DNA from: Kiloniellales bacterium | GTDB lineage: Bacteria; Pseudomonadota; Alphaproteobacteria; Kiloniellales; JAKSBE01 | Direction of reading: 5' to 3' | Assembly: GCA_030066685.1 (NCBI GenBank) | Contig: JASJBF010000026.1 | Location: forward strand, 62,001 to 126,000 | Length of the DNA stretch: 64,000 nt | Notes under the pieces: generated by a model | Database searches by the model: none | Seen by the model: only the letters and a program-made list of their open reading frames with translations | What the model was told of the DNA's origin: nothing | Translations under genes and position numbers: made by a program | Shown here: piece after piece, positions 52,637 through 61,093 of the stretch | Numbering within the stretch: position 1 is the stretch's first letter | Layout of the letters: each line of letters opens with the position of its first letter

Positions 52637-53496
52637 GCAGATTCGGCGTTCCCCCCTGCATGTCCGTGCTGCCGGACGGCCGCCGCCGCCACCTCCAGCA
52701 CGGCCCGATCGACATCATCCTCGAGGCCTTCGGCCCGGCGGCGGAGCGGACCCGGGCCTACGACCAGGCCTGGCAGCGCTTCCACGCGCTGCTCGACGAG
52801 CTGGTCGCGGAGCTGCCGCTGCTGCGCCGCCCCGTCGATGGCGGGGACGCTGGGCTGCGCGGCCCGGTGGCGCGGCGCATGTACGCGGTCAGCCGGCCCC
52901 ACGCCGCGGTCTTCGTAACCCCCATGGCCGCGGTCGCCGGCGCCGTGGCCGACGCCGTCCTCGCGGCGATGGTCGAGGGGCGGCGGCTGGAGCGGGCCTA
53001 CGTCAACGACGGCGGCGACATCGCCCTCTACCTGGCGCCCGGCCAGAGCTTCACCACCGGCATCGTGACCCTGGGCGAGACCCCGGCCCTGGACGGCGCC
53101 TCGCGCATCGCCGCCGAGAGCCCGGTCCGCGGCATCGCGACCAGCGGCTGGCGCGGCCGCAGCTTCTCCCTCGGCATCGCCGACTCGGTCACGGTCCTGG
53201 CCGAGAGCGCGGCCGCCGCCGACGTCGCCGCGACCCTGATCGCCAACGCGGTCGACGTCGCCGACCCGGCGGTCCTGCGCGTCCCCGCGCGCGAGCTCTC
53301 GCCGGACAACGAGCTCGGCGCGCGCCCGGTCACGGTCGAGGTCGGGCCGCTGTCGCCGGTCCAGGTCGAGCGCGCCCTGGACGCCGGTGCCGCCGTGGCC
53401 AGGGACATGGCGGCGCGTGGCCTCATCGTCCAGGCGCTGCTGAGCCTGCAGGGCCGCTCCCGCATGGCCGGTGCGCCCCAGCACGTCGCGGCCTGA
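52633..53496 (+). CDS. UPF0280 / ApbE-superfamily protein
   Basis: A 287-residue protein of the UPF0280 (COG2122) group, related in fold to ApbE flavin transferases. Typical blocks are VARRMYAVSRPHAAVFVTPM, AVAGAVADAVLAAM, AYVNDGGDIALYLAPG and RGIATSGWRGRSFSLGIADS; the GGDI and ATSGW features mirror ApbE's Gly-Asp and SG(H/S) elements. GTG 52633 overlaps the reductase stop by four bases. Since the reductase family carries covalent flavin, this protein is a candidate flavinylating or cofactor-loading partner. That role is inference; no UPF0280 function is established that I know of. Confidence 0.85.
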   Translation: MSRFGVPPCMSVLPDGRRRHLQHGPIDIILEAFGPAAERTRAYDQAWQRFHALLDELVAELPLLRRPVDGGDAGLRGPVARRMYAVSRPHAAVFVTPMAAVAGAVADAVLAAMVEGRRLERAYVNDGGDIALYLAPGQSFTTGIVTLGETPALDGASRIAAESPVRGIATSGWRGRSFSLGIADSVTVLAESAAAADVAATLIANAVDVADPAVLRVPARELSPDNELGARPVTVEVGPLSPVQVERALDAGAAVARDMAARGLIVQALLSLQGRSRMAGAPQHVAA

Positions 53497-53514
53497 GCGT
53501 GACGTGATCGCGGC

Positions 53515-55554
53515 ATGACCGGGGCGCGCAAGGTCATCGGGGTCGATGTCGGCGGGACCTTCACCGACCTGATCCTGATGGACGAGGCCGGCGCCGGCCT
53601 GCGCGTCGCCAAGGTGCCTTCGACCCCGGAGAACCAGGCCCGGGGCGTGCTCGCCGCGATCGCCGAGACCGGCGTGCCGCTCGACCAGGTGGGGACCATC
53701 GTCCACGGCACCACGGCCACCACCAACGCCATGCTGGAGCGCAAGTTCGCGACCGCCGGCCTGATCACCACCCGGGGCTTCCGCGACGTGCTGGAGCTGG
53801 GCCGCCGCACCCGGCCCAAGCCCTACGGCCTCAAGGGCTGGTTCGAGCCGCTGATCCCGCGCGAGCGGCGCCTGGAGGTGACCGAGCGCCTCGACGCCGA
53901 GGGCGAGGTGCTCGAGCCGCTCGACGAGGCCGGAGTCCGCGCCGCCGCTGAGGCCCTGCGCGCGGCCGGCTGCGATTCCCTGGTCATCCACTTCCTGCAC
54001 AGCTACGTGAACCCGGCCCACGAGCACCGCGCCGCCGCGATCGCCGCCGAGGTCTGGCCGAACCGCCACATCACCACCGGCCACGCCATCCTCTCCGAGT
54101 ACCGCGAGTACGAGCGCGGCGTGACCGCGGCGGTCAACGCCTGCGTGCAGCCGGTGCTCGACCGCTACCTCACCCGCCTGCGCGAGGGCCTGGCCGAGCG
54201 CGGCTATCCCCGCGACCTGCTGGTCATGCAGGGCAACGGCGGCACGGTCTCCTCGGGCATCGTCGCCGAGGCCGCAGTCAAGACCGTGATGTCGGGGCCG
54301 GCCTCGGGGGTCATGGCCGCGGCCTACACCGCCAAGGCCGCCGGCATCGACGACGTCATCACCTACGACATGGGCGGCACCTCCTGCGACGTCGGCCTGA
54401 TCCGCGGCGGCGTGCCGGCGGTCAGCTCCGAGCTGGAGCTGGAGTACGCCATGCCGATCCACGTCCCCATGGTCGACGTCCACACCATCGGCGCCGGCGG
54501 CGGCTCGCTCGCCCGGGTCGACGAGGCCGGGATCCTCCAGGTCGGGCCGGAGAGCGCCGGCGCCGACCCGGGGCCGATCTGCTACGGCCGTGGCGGCCGG
54601 CGCCCGACCATCACCGACGCCAACCTGCTGCTCGGCCGGCTCAACCCCGAGGCCCTGCTCGCGGTCGAGAACCCGGTGTCGCTGGACGACCTGCGCGCCG
54701 TGTTCCAGCAGGACCTCGGCGAGCCGCTCGGCCTCGACGCCGAGGGAACCGCGGCGGCGGTGCTGCGCATCGCCAACGACCGCATGGCCGGCGCCCTGCG
54801 CCTGGTGTCGCTGGCCCGCGGCCAGGACCCGCGCGACTTCGCGCTCTTCGCCTTCGGCGGCGCCGGCCCGCTGCACGCCTCGGCCCTGGCCCGCGAGCTC
54901 GGCATCCCCCGAGTCCTGGTGCCGGCGCGCCCGGGGATCACCAACGCGCTGGGCTGCCTCGCCGCCGACCTGCGCCACGACTACGTCAACACGGTCAACC
55001 TGCCGGTGCCCGATCTCGACATGACGACGGTGCGCGGGATCCTGGAGGCGCAGATCGCCGAGGGCGAGGCGACCATCGCCCGCGAGGGCGTCGAGATCGA
55101 CGGCCTCACCGTCCTGCACGGCGCCGACATGCAGTTCCAGGGCCAGAGCCACATCCTGACCGTCCCGCTGCCCGGGGTCGCGGCCACCCGCGAGGACCTG
55201 CAGCAGGCCTTCGAGGCCGCCTACTGGACCCGCTTCGAGGTCGAGCTGCCGGAGATCCGCGCCGTGCTGGTCAACCTCAACACCGCGGTCATCGGCCGCC
55301 GCAAGGGCGTGCCCCTGGAGGCCCTCGCCGACTCCGGGGCCGAAGCCGGGCCCGGCACCCGCCGCGTGTGGTTTCCCGAAGGCTGGCGAGAGACGCCGAT
55401 CCACCGCCGCGGCGCCCTGCCGCCCGGCACGACCCTCGAGGGCCCGGCCATCGTCGAGCAGCTCGACAGCACCACCGTCGTCGAGCCCGGCGACCGTGTT
55501 ACGGTCGATCCACTGGGCAACCTGATCATCGACGTTGCGGGGCGCGCCGCATGA
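53515..55554 (+). CDS. Hydantoinase/oxoprolinase subunit A (HyuA type)
   Basis: A 679-residue ATP-dependent amidohydrolase subunit. The N-terminal actin-like phosphate loop is IGVDVGGTFTDLILMD (8-23). TIVHGTTATTNAMLERK, VMSGPASGVMAAAYTAKAAG, ITYDMGGTSCDVGLIRGG and the C-terminal EGPAIVEQLDSTTVVEPGD are family hallmarks. With subunit B these enzymes couple ATP hydrolysis to opening of lactam or imide rings (5-oxoproline, N-methylhydantoin) or carboxylate ketones. In this operon it is well placed to open the reduced ring made by the preceding reductase, in place of the enamidase known from E. barkeri. Confidence 0.92.
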   Translation: MTGARKVIGVDVGGTFTDLILMDEAGAGLRVAKVPSTPENQARGVLAAIAETGVPLDQVGTIVHGTTATTNAMLERKFATAGLITTRGFRDVLELGRRTRPKPYGLKGWFEPLIPRERRLEVTERLDAEGEVLEPLDEAGVRAAAEALRAAGCDSLVIHFLHSYVNPAHEHRAAAIAAEVWPNRHITTGHAILSEYREYERGVTAAVNACVQPVLDRYLTRLREGLAERGYPRDLLVMQGNGGTVSSGIVAEAAVKTVMSGPASGVMAAAYTAKAAGIDDVITYDMGGTSCDVGLIRGGVPAVSSELELEYAMPIHVPMVDVHTIGAGGGSLARVDEAGILQVGPESAGADPGPICYGRGGRRPTITDANLLLGRLNPEALLAVENPVSLDDLRAVFQQDLGEPLGLDAEGTAAAVLRIANDRMAGALRLVSLARGQDPRDFALFAFGGAGPLHASALARELGIPRVLVPARPGITNALGCLAADLRHDYVNTVNLPVPDLDMTTVRGILEAQIAEGEATIAREGVEIDGLTVLHGADMQFQGQSHILTVPLPGVAATREDLQQAFEAAYWTRFEVELPEIRAVLVNLNTAVIGRRKGVPLEALADSGAEAGPGTRRVWFPEGWRETPIHRRGALPPGTTLEGPAIVEQLDSTTVVEPGDRVTVDPLGNLIIDVAGRAA

Positions 55555-55590
55555 CCCGGACGCTGTTACCCACCTGCAAACTTCCGGGAG

Positions 55591-55693
55591 TCACCCCCAC
55601 CCAACCCTCCCCCAACAAAGGGGCGGACTTAAATGGGCGGTGGCCACGATGTTCTCCCTCCCCCTCGATGGGGGAGGGCCGGGGAGGGGGTGA
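55591..55693. repeat. Intergenic repeat family C, copy 4
   Basis: It begins TCACCCCCACCCAACCC and ends GGCCGGGGAGGGGGTGA, closely matching the outer arms of copy 3 at 34121. It lies between hyuA and hyuB, cotranscribed genes whose products form one enzyme. Confidence 0.75.
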
Positions 55694-55702
55694 TACGCCG
55701 AT

Positions 55703-57454
55703 ATGAGCAAGCCAGCACGCGACCCCGTGACCCTCGACCCCGTCACCCTGGCCGTGATCCAGAACGGCCTGACCCAGGTCTGCAACGAGATGGACCTGGC
55801 CTTCGTGCGCGCCGCCTTCAGCCCGGTCATCTCGGAGGCCCTGGACCGCTCCGACGGCATCTACCACCGCGAGACCGGCGCCCTCATCGCCCAGGGCGAG
55901 CTCGGCCTGCCGGTCTTCGTCGGCACCATGCAGTTCGGCACCCAGGAGGTGATCCGCCGCGCCAAGGACCTGCGCCCCGGCGACCTCTACATCGTCAACG
56001 ACCCCTACCTCGGCGGCACGCACCTGATGGACGTGCGCTTCGTGAAGCCCTTCTTCTATCGGGGCGAGCTCTTCTCCTGGCTGGCCAACACCGGCCACTG
56101 GCCCGACACCGGCGGCGCGGTGCCCGGCGGCTTCTCGGCCAATGCGACCGAGGTCGAGCAGGAGGGCCTGCGCCTGCCGCCGGTCAAGCTCTTCAAGGCA
56201 GGGGTGATGGACGAGGAGATCCTCTCGATCATCCTTTCCAACATTCGCATCGCCGACCAGCGCATCGGCGACATCAAGGCCCAGGCCGCCGCGCTGACCG
56301 TCGGCGAGCGCCGCCTGACTGCGCTGCTCGACCGCTACGGCCGCGACACGGTGGAGGCCGCCATGGCCGAACTGGAGGCCCGCGCCGAGCAGCAGATGCG
56401 CGCCAAGATCGCGCTCATCCCCGACGGCGTCTACCGGGGCGAGGCCTTCGTCGATTCCGACGGCGTGGTCGACGCGCCCCTGCGCATCGCCATGACCATC
56501 ACGAAAGAGGACTCGACGCTCACCTTCGACATGGCCGGCTCCTCGCCGCCCTGCCGCGGGCCGATGAACAGCGTCATCGCCACCACCCGCTCCTCGATCT
56601 ACCTGGCGATGAAGCACATCTTCCCCGAGGTGCCGATCAACGCGGGCACCTTCGCCCCGCTGCAGATCGTCGATCCTGTGGGCACCTTCCTCTACGCCGA
56701 ATACCCGCGCCCGGTCTCGGGCTGCGCGGCCGAGGTCAGCCAGCGCATCGCCGAGGCGGTCTTCGCCGCCCTGACCCCGGCGATCCCCGAGCTGCTCTTC
56801 GCCGCCCCGGCCGGCACCAGCGGCAACTTCGCGGTCGGCGGCCAGGACCCGGCGACCGGCCGCGGCTACGTGATGTATCTCATCTCCGGCGGCGGCTACG
56901 GCGGCAGCCGCGACGGCGACGGCATCTCCAACGGCTGCTCGACCATCGGCATCTCCAAGACCACGCCGATCGAGATCATCGAGCAGCGTTATCCGGTCCT
57001 GGTCGAGCACTATGCCCTGCACGAGGGCTCCGGCGGCGCGGGGCGGCAGCGCGGCGGCATGGGCGTCGCCTACAAGGTCCGCCTGCGCCGCGGTACGGCG
57101 CGCGCCTCCTTCGTCATGGACCACGGCCGCACGGGGCCACTCGGCGCCCTGGGTGGCGCCGACGGCGGCGTCAACCAGGTGATTGTCGAGCGCGACGGCG
57201 CCGCCTATCACCCCCCGCACCGCTCCAAGGACCAGGACATCCTGATCGCCGCCGGCGACACCATCACCGTCCGCACCCCCGGCGGCGGCGGCTACGGCGA
57301 TCCGCTTCAGCGCGACCCGACGCGCGTCGCCCGCGACGTGGCGAGGGGGTACTACACGGCCGAAGAGGCCGCCACGCGCTTCGGCGTGGTCCTGGACCCG
57401 GAGACGCTGGCTGTGGACGAGGCGGCGACCGCGGAACGGCGAAAGACGATGTGA
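55703..57454 (+). CDS. Hydantoinase/oxoprolinase subunit B (HyuB type)
   Basis: A 583-residue partner of the preceding HyuA-type subunit. It begins DPVTLAVIQNGLTQVCNEMD and has VNDPYLGGTHLMDVRFVKPF with probable metal-binding His/Asp, GSSPPCRGPMNSVIATTRSS and the C-terminal GGGGYGDPLQRDP, all typical of subunit B. Its length is near the family norm. It ends the plus-strand heterocycle operon; the next 488 bases hold no intact gene. Confidence 0.92.
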   Translation: MSKPARDPVTLDPVTLAVIQNGLTQVCNEMDLAFVRAAFSPVISEALDRSDGIYHRETGALIAQGELGLPVFVGTMQFGTQEVIRRAKDLRPGDLYIVNDPYLGGTHLMDVRFVKPFFYRGELFSWLANTGHWPDTGGAVPGGFSANATEVEQEGLRLPPVKLFKAGVMDEEILSIILSNIRIADQRIGDIKAQAAALTVGERRLTALLDRYGRDTVEAAMAELEARAEQQMRAKIALIPDGVYRGEAFVDSDGVVDAPLRIAMTITKEDSTLTFDMAGSSPPCRGPMNSVIATTRSSIYLAMKHIFPEVPINAGTFAPLQIVDPVGTFLYAEYPRPVSGCAAEVSQRIAEAVFAALTPAIPELLFAAPAGTSGNFAVGGQDPATGRGYVMYLISGGGYGGSRDGDGISNGCSTIGISKTTPIEIIEQRYPVLVEHYALHEGSGGAGRQRGGMGVAYKVRLRRGTARASFVMDHGRTGPLGALGGADGGVNQVIVERDGAAYHPPHRSKDQDILIAAGDTITVRTPGGGGYGDPLQRDPTRVARDVARGYYTAEEAATRFGVVLDPETLAVDEAATAERRKTM

Positions 57455-57942
57455 GGAAGACCCGCCGCCGTCACCGCCTCCCCGTTGTCACTGTCTCACC
57501 GCTGTCATGCCCGGAGTTGATCCGGGCATCCATCGGGCCGTTCACACGATGGTCGACAGGGTATCGCGCGATCGTAGCGCAACCTCAGGCGCGGCCTGCG
57601 CAGAGGCCAATTACGCATCGGATGACTGTCGCTGCAGCTTCCGGCGAAGATCGCCGACAAGGTCCCAGCGACCGTCGTCGCCAAGGAAACCGACAAGGAG
57701 CTCCAGCAAGTCGGCCGCCTGCCGGTCGTCGATCCGGCTGACATCCCAGCCTGTCCGGCCGAGGTCACAGCCTTGTCGGCCGTACCGAGCAGCAAGACGA
57801 GATCCCGCTGCCGCGCCCGCTCCAGGATCTTCTCCGGCCCCCGGCGGCTTCCGTCAGGATCGCGAAGCTGATGGCTCGACCTCAACCCTTTCTTTCAGGC
57901 TTCTTGCCATTGTATGGCAGGTGTTCCGAGGGGATGAAGGAC
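57455..57942. other. Gene-poor region with half repeat and degraded sequence
   Basis: At 57502-57560 CTGTCATGCCCGGAGTTGAT followed by CCGGGCATCCATCGGGCC is the left half of repeat family A, with only a faint right half (ACGATGG...CGACAGG). Beyond it lies the remnant listed at 57611-57890. No promoter or RNA gene was recognised. Confidence 0.55.
57611..57890 (-). pseudogene. Possible frameshifted gene remnant
   Basis: On the minus strand, one frame reads DPDGSRRGPEKILERARQRD then LVLLLGT, and a second frame continues GWDVSRIDDRQAADLLELLV then GFLGDDGRWDLVGDLRRKLQ to a TAA at 57611. Both parts have protein-like composition and G/C third positions but are in different frames around 57780, as if one indel has split a short gene. 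No intact start is seen and I do not recognise the family. Confidence 0.3.
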
Positions 57943-58524
57943 ATGGCGAAACGCACACCCTTTCACGAGATTCTGGCTGTGGAGGCAAAGGCGCGTGGCT
58001 ACAAGCGCTGCGGTTCGGCCTGGGCCAAGGACTACGGCGATCTGGTCGCGCACGTCCACATCGATCGATCTGCGAAGGTGAGGCACCACTACAGCTGCTG
58101 GATCAGCCTCTTCATCAAGGTGGAGGGCGTCCCGCCCGAGTACACGCAGCTGATAGAAGAGCTGAAGCTGGCCCCAGGGTCCCTCCACATCTACATACCG
58201 CCGAAAAGGTCTCCGGATCGGACGAGCCATCTCCTGAAACTCGTCAACAAGCCGCAGATCGGTCCGTCGAAGGACGGTGAGTCTCCTTCATCCCTGACAG
58301 AAGAAGAACGGAAGACAGAGGAAACGATCCGCAAGGTTTTCACCCTCTATCCGGACTCGGAACCCGACGCCAAGCAACTGGAACAAGTTCGCCGACTGAT
58401 GATCGAATGGGGTTTCGACAAACTCGCCCTCTGCAAGTCGAGGGCAGAACTGGCCGAGCGATTCACCGCAGGCGCGCCGCCCTTTGGGGTGTTCTTTGAC
58501 TACGCGAAGGCGTACCTGACATAG
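57943..58524 (+). CDS. DUF4304-like uncharacterised protein
   Basis: A 193-residue soluble protein (MAKRTPFHEILAVEAKARGY start). GYKRCGSAWAKDYGDLVAHV followed by HIDRSAKVRHHYSCWISLFI resembles the strand-rich pattern of DUF4304 proteins, which are small orphan or toxin-immunity-like proteins. The ATG at 57943 has GAGGGG nine bases ahead; the ATG at 57934 is too close to it. Codon use is less GC-biased than that of neighbours. No partner toxin gene is visible in the window. Confidence 0.6.
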   Translation: MAKRTPFHEILAVEAKARGYKRCGSAWAKDYGDLVAHVHIDRSAKVRHHYSCWISLFIKVEGVPPEYTQLIEELKLAPGSLHIYIPPKRSPDRTSHLLKLVNKPQIGPSKDGESPSSLTEEERKTEETIRKVFTLYPDSEPDAKQLEQVRRLMIEWGFDKLALCKSRAELAERFTAGAPPFGVFFDYAKAYLT

Positions 58525-58576
58525 GGCGCAGCGTCTGCTCGCCGCTGGCCCGCGACCCATTGCCCGCCGCGCCACC

Positions 58577-58826
58577 TCAGTCCCATGTCCGCCACGGGAT
58601 CTGGAAGATGCGCGCACCGTACTTCGCCAGCTGGCCAGGCGCGGTTCCCTGCTGGAGGGACTGGCCCAGGTGGCGTTGGAACGCGTCCCCGTCCAAAGGG
58701 CGCTTGCGCAGGCGATCGGTGACCATGGCGCGGTGCAGGACGCGCCCGCCCAGGACCGGGTCCGCCGTCGCCAGGTCTCGCGAAAAGCCTCTTGACCCGT
58801 CCCCTGTGGCCGCCCCTACAAGAAAG
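58577..58826 (-). pseudogene. Small coding segment or 5'-truncated gene remnant
   Basis: One minus-strand frame is open from about 58826 to a TGA at 58577 and reads RDLATADPVLGGRVLHRAMV then TDRLRKRPLDGDAFQRHLGQ and GARIFQIPWRTWD. Its codon pattern is strongly G/C-ending and the peptide looks natural, but the only ATG (58726) lies inside it. It is either a 49-residue gene from that ATG or the 3' end of a gene truncated near the MerR promoter. I do not recognise the family. This accounts for most of the 327-base gap before the MerR gene. Confidence 0.4.
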
Positions 58827-58851
58827 GGTCAGACCGACAGGGAGGCGATCC

Positions 58852-59880
58852 ATGAGCTCTGCCGCCGAGTTCCTCACGCCCGCCGAGGCCGCCAAGCGGC
58901 TCGGCGTCTCGGCCAAGGCCCTTCGGGTCTACGAGCAGCGCGGGCTGATCCGCCCGACCCGCAGCGCGGCCGGCTGGCGCGCCTATGGTCCGGAGGAGAT
59001 GAGGCGCGCGGCCGGGATCGTCGCCTTGCGGTCGCTCGGCTTCGGCCTGGCGCAGATCGCGCGGGTGCTGGATGCGGATCCCCGGGGCCTGGAGCAGGCC
59101 CTCGCCGGCCATGAGGCTGCGCTCGAAGGCCGGCTGCGCGAGATCTCCGCCACCCTGGACCGGGTGCGCAGCCTGCGCGACGACCTCGCCGGTGGCCGCG
59201 CGCCGGCGGGCAGAGAGCTGGCGGGCCTGGGCGCGCCGGCCAAGGCGCCGGTCGTCGCCTTCGACCTGCCCTGGCCCTGGGGCGGGGAAGCCTTCGAGCT
59301 GCGCGAGCTCCGCGCGCTGACCTTCATCGTCGGCCCGCTCTTCAGCGGCAAGACACGGCTCGCGCGGTGCCTCGCCGAGCGGCTGCCCGACGCGGCCTTC
59401 CTCGGCCTGGAGCGGTTGGACGACGGCGGCGCGGCGGCGCGCCTGGCGGCCGATCCGGCGCTGGGATCGCGGGTCGAGCGGGCGCTGGCCCGGCTGGTCG
59501 TGGCGGGCGCGACCCGCTCCGACGCCCTCGTCGCCCTTCTCGCCGGGCTCGAAGCCGAGGGGCCGGCCGCCCTGGTCGTCGACATGGTCGAGCAGGGGCT
59601 CGACGCGGCCACGCAGCGCGCCGTGATTGCCCGCCTGCGCCGCCGCGGGCCGCGGGCCAGGCCGCTGTTCCTGATGACCCGGTCCTGCGCGATCCTCGAC
59701 CCAGCGGCCCTTGGCGACGACGAGGCGATCATCTTCTGCCCGGCGAATCACGGTCCGCCGCTTTGCGTCGAGCCCTACCCCGGCGCCCCGGGTTACGAGG
59801 CCGTCGCCACCTGCCTCGCCTCGCCCGAAGTGCGGGCGCGGACGGAGGGGGTCATCGCCTGCCGGCCGGCGGCGGCGTGA
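58852..59880 (+). CDS. MerR-family regulator fused to a P-loop domain
   Basis: A 342-residue protein. Residues about 7-75 form a MerR winged helix (TPAEAAKRLGVSAKALRVYE, QRGLIRPTRSAAGWRAYGPE), followed by a coiled linker (about 80-125). From about 150 there is a second domain with a Walker A-like FIVGPLFSGKTRLARCLAER and a likely Walker B in GPAALVVDMVEQGLD, then a C-terminal part with cysteines (RSCAILD, IFCPANHGPPLCVEPYP). A nucleotide-binding sensor in place of the usual short effector domain is unusual. A GGGAGG site precedes the ATG. TTGACC at 58792 and TACAAG at 58817, 19 bases apart, resemble a MerR-type stretched promoter. Confidence 0.82.
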   Translation: MSSAAEFLTPAEAAKRLGVSAKALRVYEQRGLIRPTRSAAGWRAYGPEEMRRAAGIVALRSLGFGLAQIARVLDADPRGLEQALAGHEAALEGRLREISATLDRVRSLRDDLAGGRAPAGRELAGLGAPAKAPVVAFDLPWPWGGEAFELRELRALTFIVGPLFSGKTRLARCLAERLPDAAFLGLERLDDGGAAARLAADPALGSRVERALARLVVAGATRSDALVALLAGLEAEGPAALVVDMVEQGLDAATQRAVIARLRRRGPRARPLFLMTRSCAILDPAALGDDEAIIFCPANHGPPLCVEPYPGAPGYEAVATCLASPEVRARTEGVIACRPAAA

Positions 59881-59888
59881 CGGGCCGC

Positions 59889-59940
59889 TAGAGCGGGATG
59901 GTTTGAAGTCGATTGGACTTCAAATCTGAATCCCGCTCTA
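59889..59940. repeat. Hairpin repeat, TAGAGCGGGAT arms
   Basis: TAGAGCGGGAT and ATCCCGCTCTA pair across an inner TTTGAAGT/ACTTCAAA stem. It lies between the convergent MerR and LysR genes and, with the next hairpin, probably acts as a bidirectional terminator. Confidence 0.7.
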
Positions 59941-59951
59941 TTTCAGCAGGT

Positions 59952-60000
59952 TAGAGCACGATGATATGAGGTTGGTTCAACCTCATATCATCGTGCTCTA
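59952..60000. repeat. Perfect 49-base hairpin, TAGAGCACGATGATATGAGG arms
   Basis: The arms are TAGAGCACGATGATATGAGG extended by TTG, and their exact complement, around a three-base loop. A diverged copy is at 24081-24130. Between convergent genes it may terminate both transcripts; its exactness suggests recent spread or strong selection. Confidence 0.75.
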
Positions 60001-60046
60001 GCGCACCTCCCGGTCGGACGCGACTCGTTTGGCCGGATGCAAGGCC

Positions 60047-60937
60047 CTACAGCTTGCGGAATTCCTCGGCCAGCCAGTCGAAGACCAGGCGGACCCGGCG
60101 GCTGGTCTTGAGGTCCCGGTGCGACACCAGCCAGAGCGCGAAGCTGAAGGTTTCGAGCCAGGGCGCGACGCGGCGGACGAGGGGCTCGGCGTCGCCGACC
60201 CGGGTATTCATGGCGCCGATCCCGATGCCCTGCTTGGCCAGCTCCCACAGAACGAGGTGATTGCCGCAGATGACCGGGAAGTTGCGCGCGCTCAGGTTCA
60301 GGCCCTGCGCGTTGAGCCATGCCAGGTAGGCCTCGTTCTCGTCGAAGCCCAGGAACTCGGCGTCGGCGAAGTCCTCCGGCGTTCGTGGATCGCCGAGCCG
60401 CGCGAGATAGCCCTCCGAGGCGTAGAGGCGCGCGGTCTCGTCGCTCAGCTTGCGGGCGATGAGCTCCGGGTCGGAAGGCCGCACGCTGCGAATCGCGATG
60501 TCGGCCTCCCGGCGGCGCAGGTCGCGCAGGCTGTTCGAGGCGACGACCTCGACCTGGATCCCGGGCTCGGCGCGGCGCAGCCCGGCGACGATCGGGGGCA
60601 GGACGAAGGCCGACTCGACCTCGGTCGCGGTGATGCAGACGCTGCCCTCGATCGACTGCGACTGTCCCGAGGCGGTGAGGGAGACCCGGCTCGCCGCCTC
60701 GCCCATGTTGCGGACGTGCTCGACCAGCTCCAGGCCGCTGGGCGTCAGCTCCAGTCCCCGCCCGATGCGCTCGAAGAGGGCGACGCCGAGCTCCTCTTCG
60801 AGCGCGCTGACCTGGCGGCCGAGCGTCGGCTGCGTCATCCCCAGGGCGCGGGCCGCAGCCGAAAGGGAGCCCTCCTCGGCGGTGACCAGGAAGGCCCGCG
60901 CCCGGTTCCAGTCGAACTTCACGGAACGCCAATCCAT
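60047..60937 (-). CDS. LysR-family transcriptional regulator
   Basis: A 296-residue regulator. The helix-turn-helix is WNRARAFLVTAEEGSLSAAA followed by RALGMTQPTLGRQVSALEEE (about 10-49). The substrate-binding domain follows, with GSVCITATEVESAFVLPPIV. The start is taken at 60937 (MDWRSVKFDW), with 60949 as an alternative. It is divergent from a methyltransferase gene 156 bases away, which it may regulate. A possible LysR half-site palindrome in the gap (ATATGCGTAGACGCAT, 60937-60952 on the minus strand) overlaps the start. Confidence 0.9.
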   Translation of the reverse strand: MDWRSVKFDWNRARAFLVTAEEGSLSAAARALGMTQPTLGRQVSALEEELGVALFERIGRGLELTPSGLELVEHVRNMGEAASRVSLTASGQSQSIEGSVCITATEVESAFVLPPIVAGLRRAEPGIQVEVVASNSLRDLRRREADIAIRSVRPSDPELIARKLSDETARLYASEGYLARLGDPRTPEDFADAEFLGFDENEAYLAWLNAQGLNLSARNFPVICGNHLVLWELAKQGIGIGAMNTRVGDAEPLVRRVAPWLETFSFALWLVSHRDLKTSRRVRLVFDWLAEEFRKL

Positions 60938-61093
60938 GCGTCTACGCATATCAAACAGACGGATTTCGTCAATTCCCCTTCTAGGCTTGCAGAGATACAT
61001 CCCTCCCGCACAGACTTCTGCCGGCGCCTCGCCCATCTCGGCCGGACCGGCGGAAACCTCAGTTCTCAACACGGCCATCGAAAAGGCAGAGCC

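Noticed and set aside
57943-58524. Immunity protein of a toxin system
   Set aside because: A DUF4304-like pattern alone is weak and no toxin or secretion gene is next to it.
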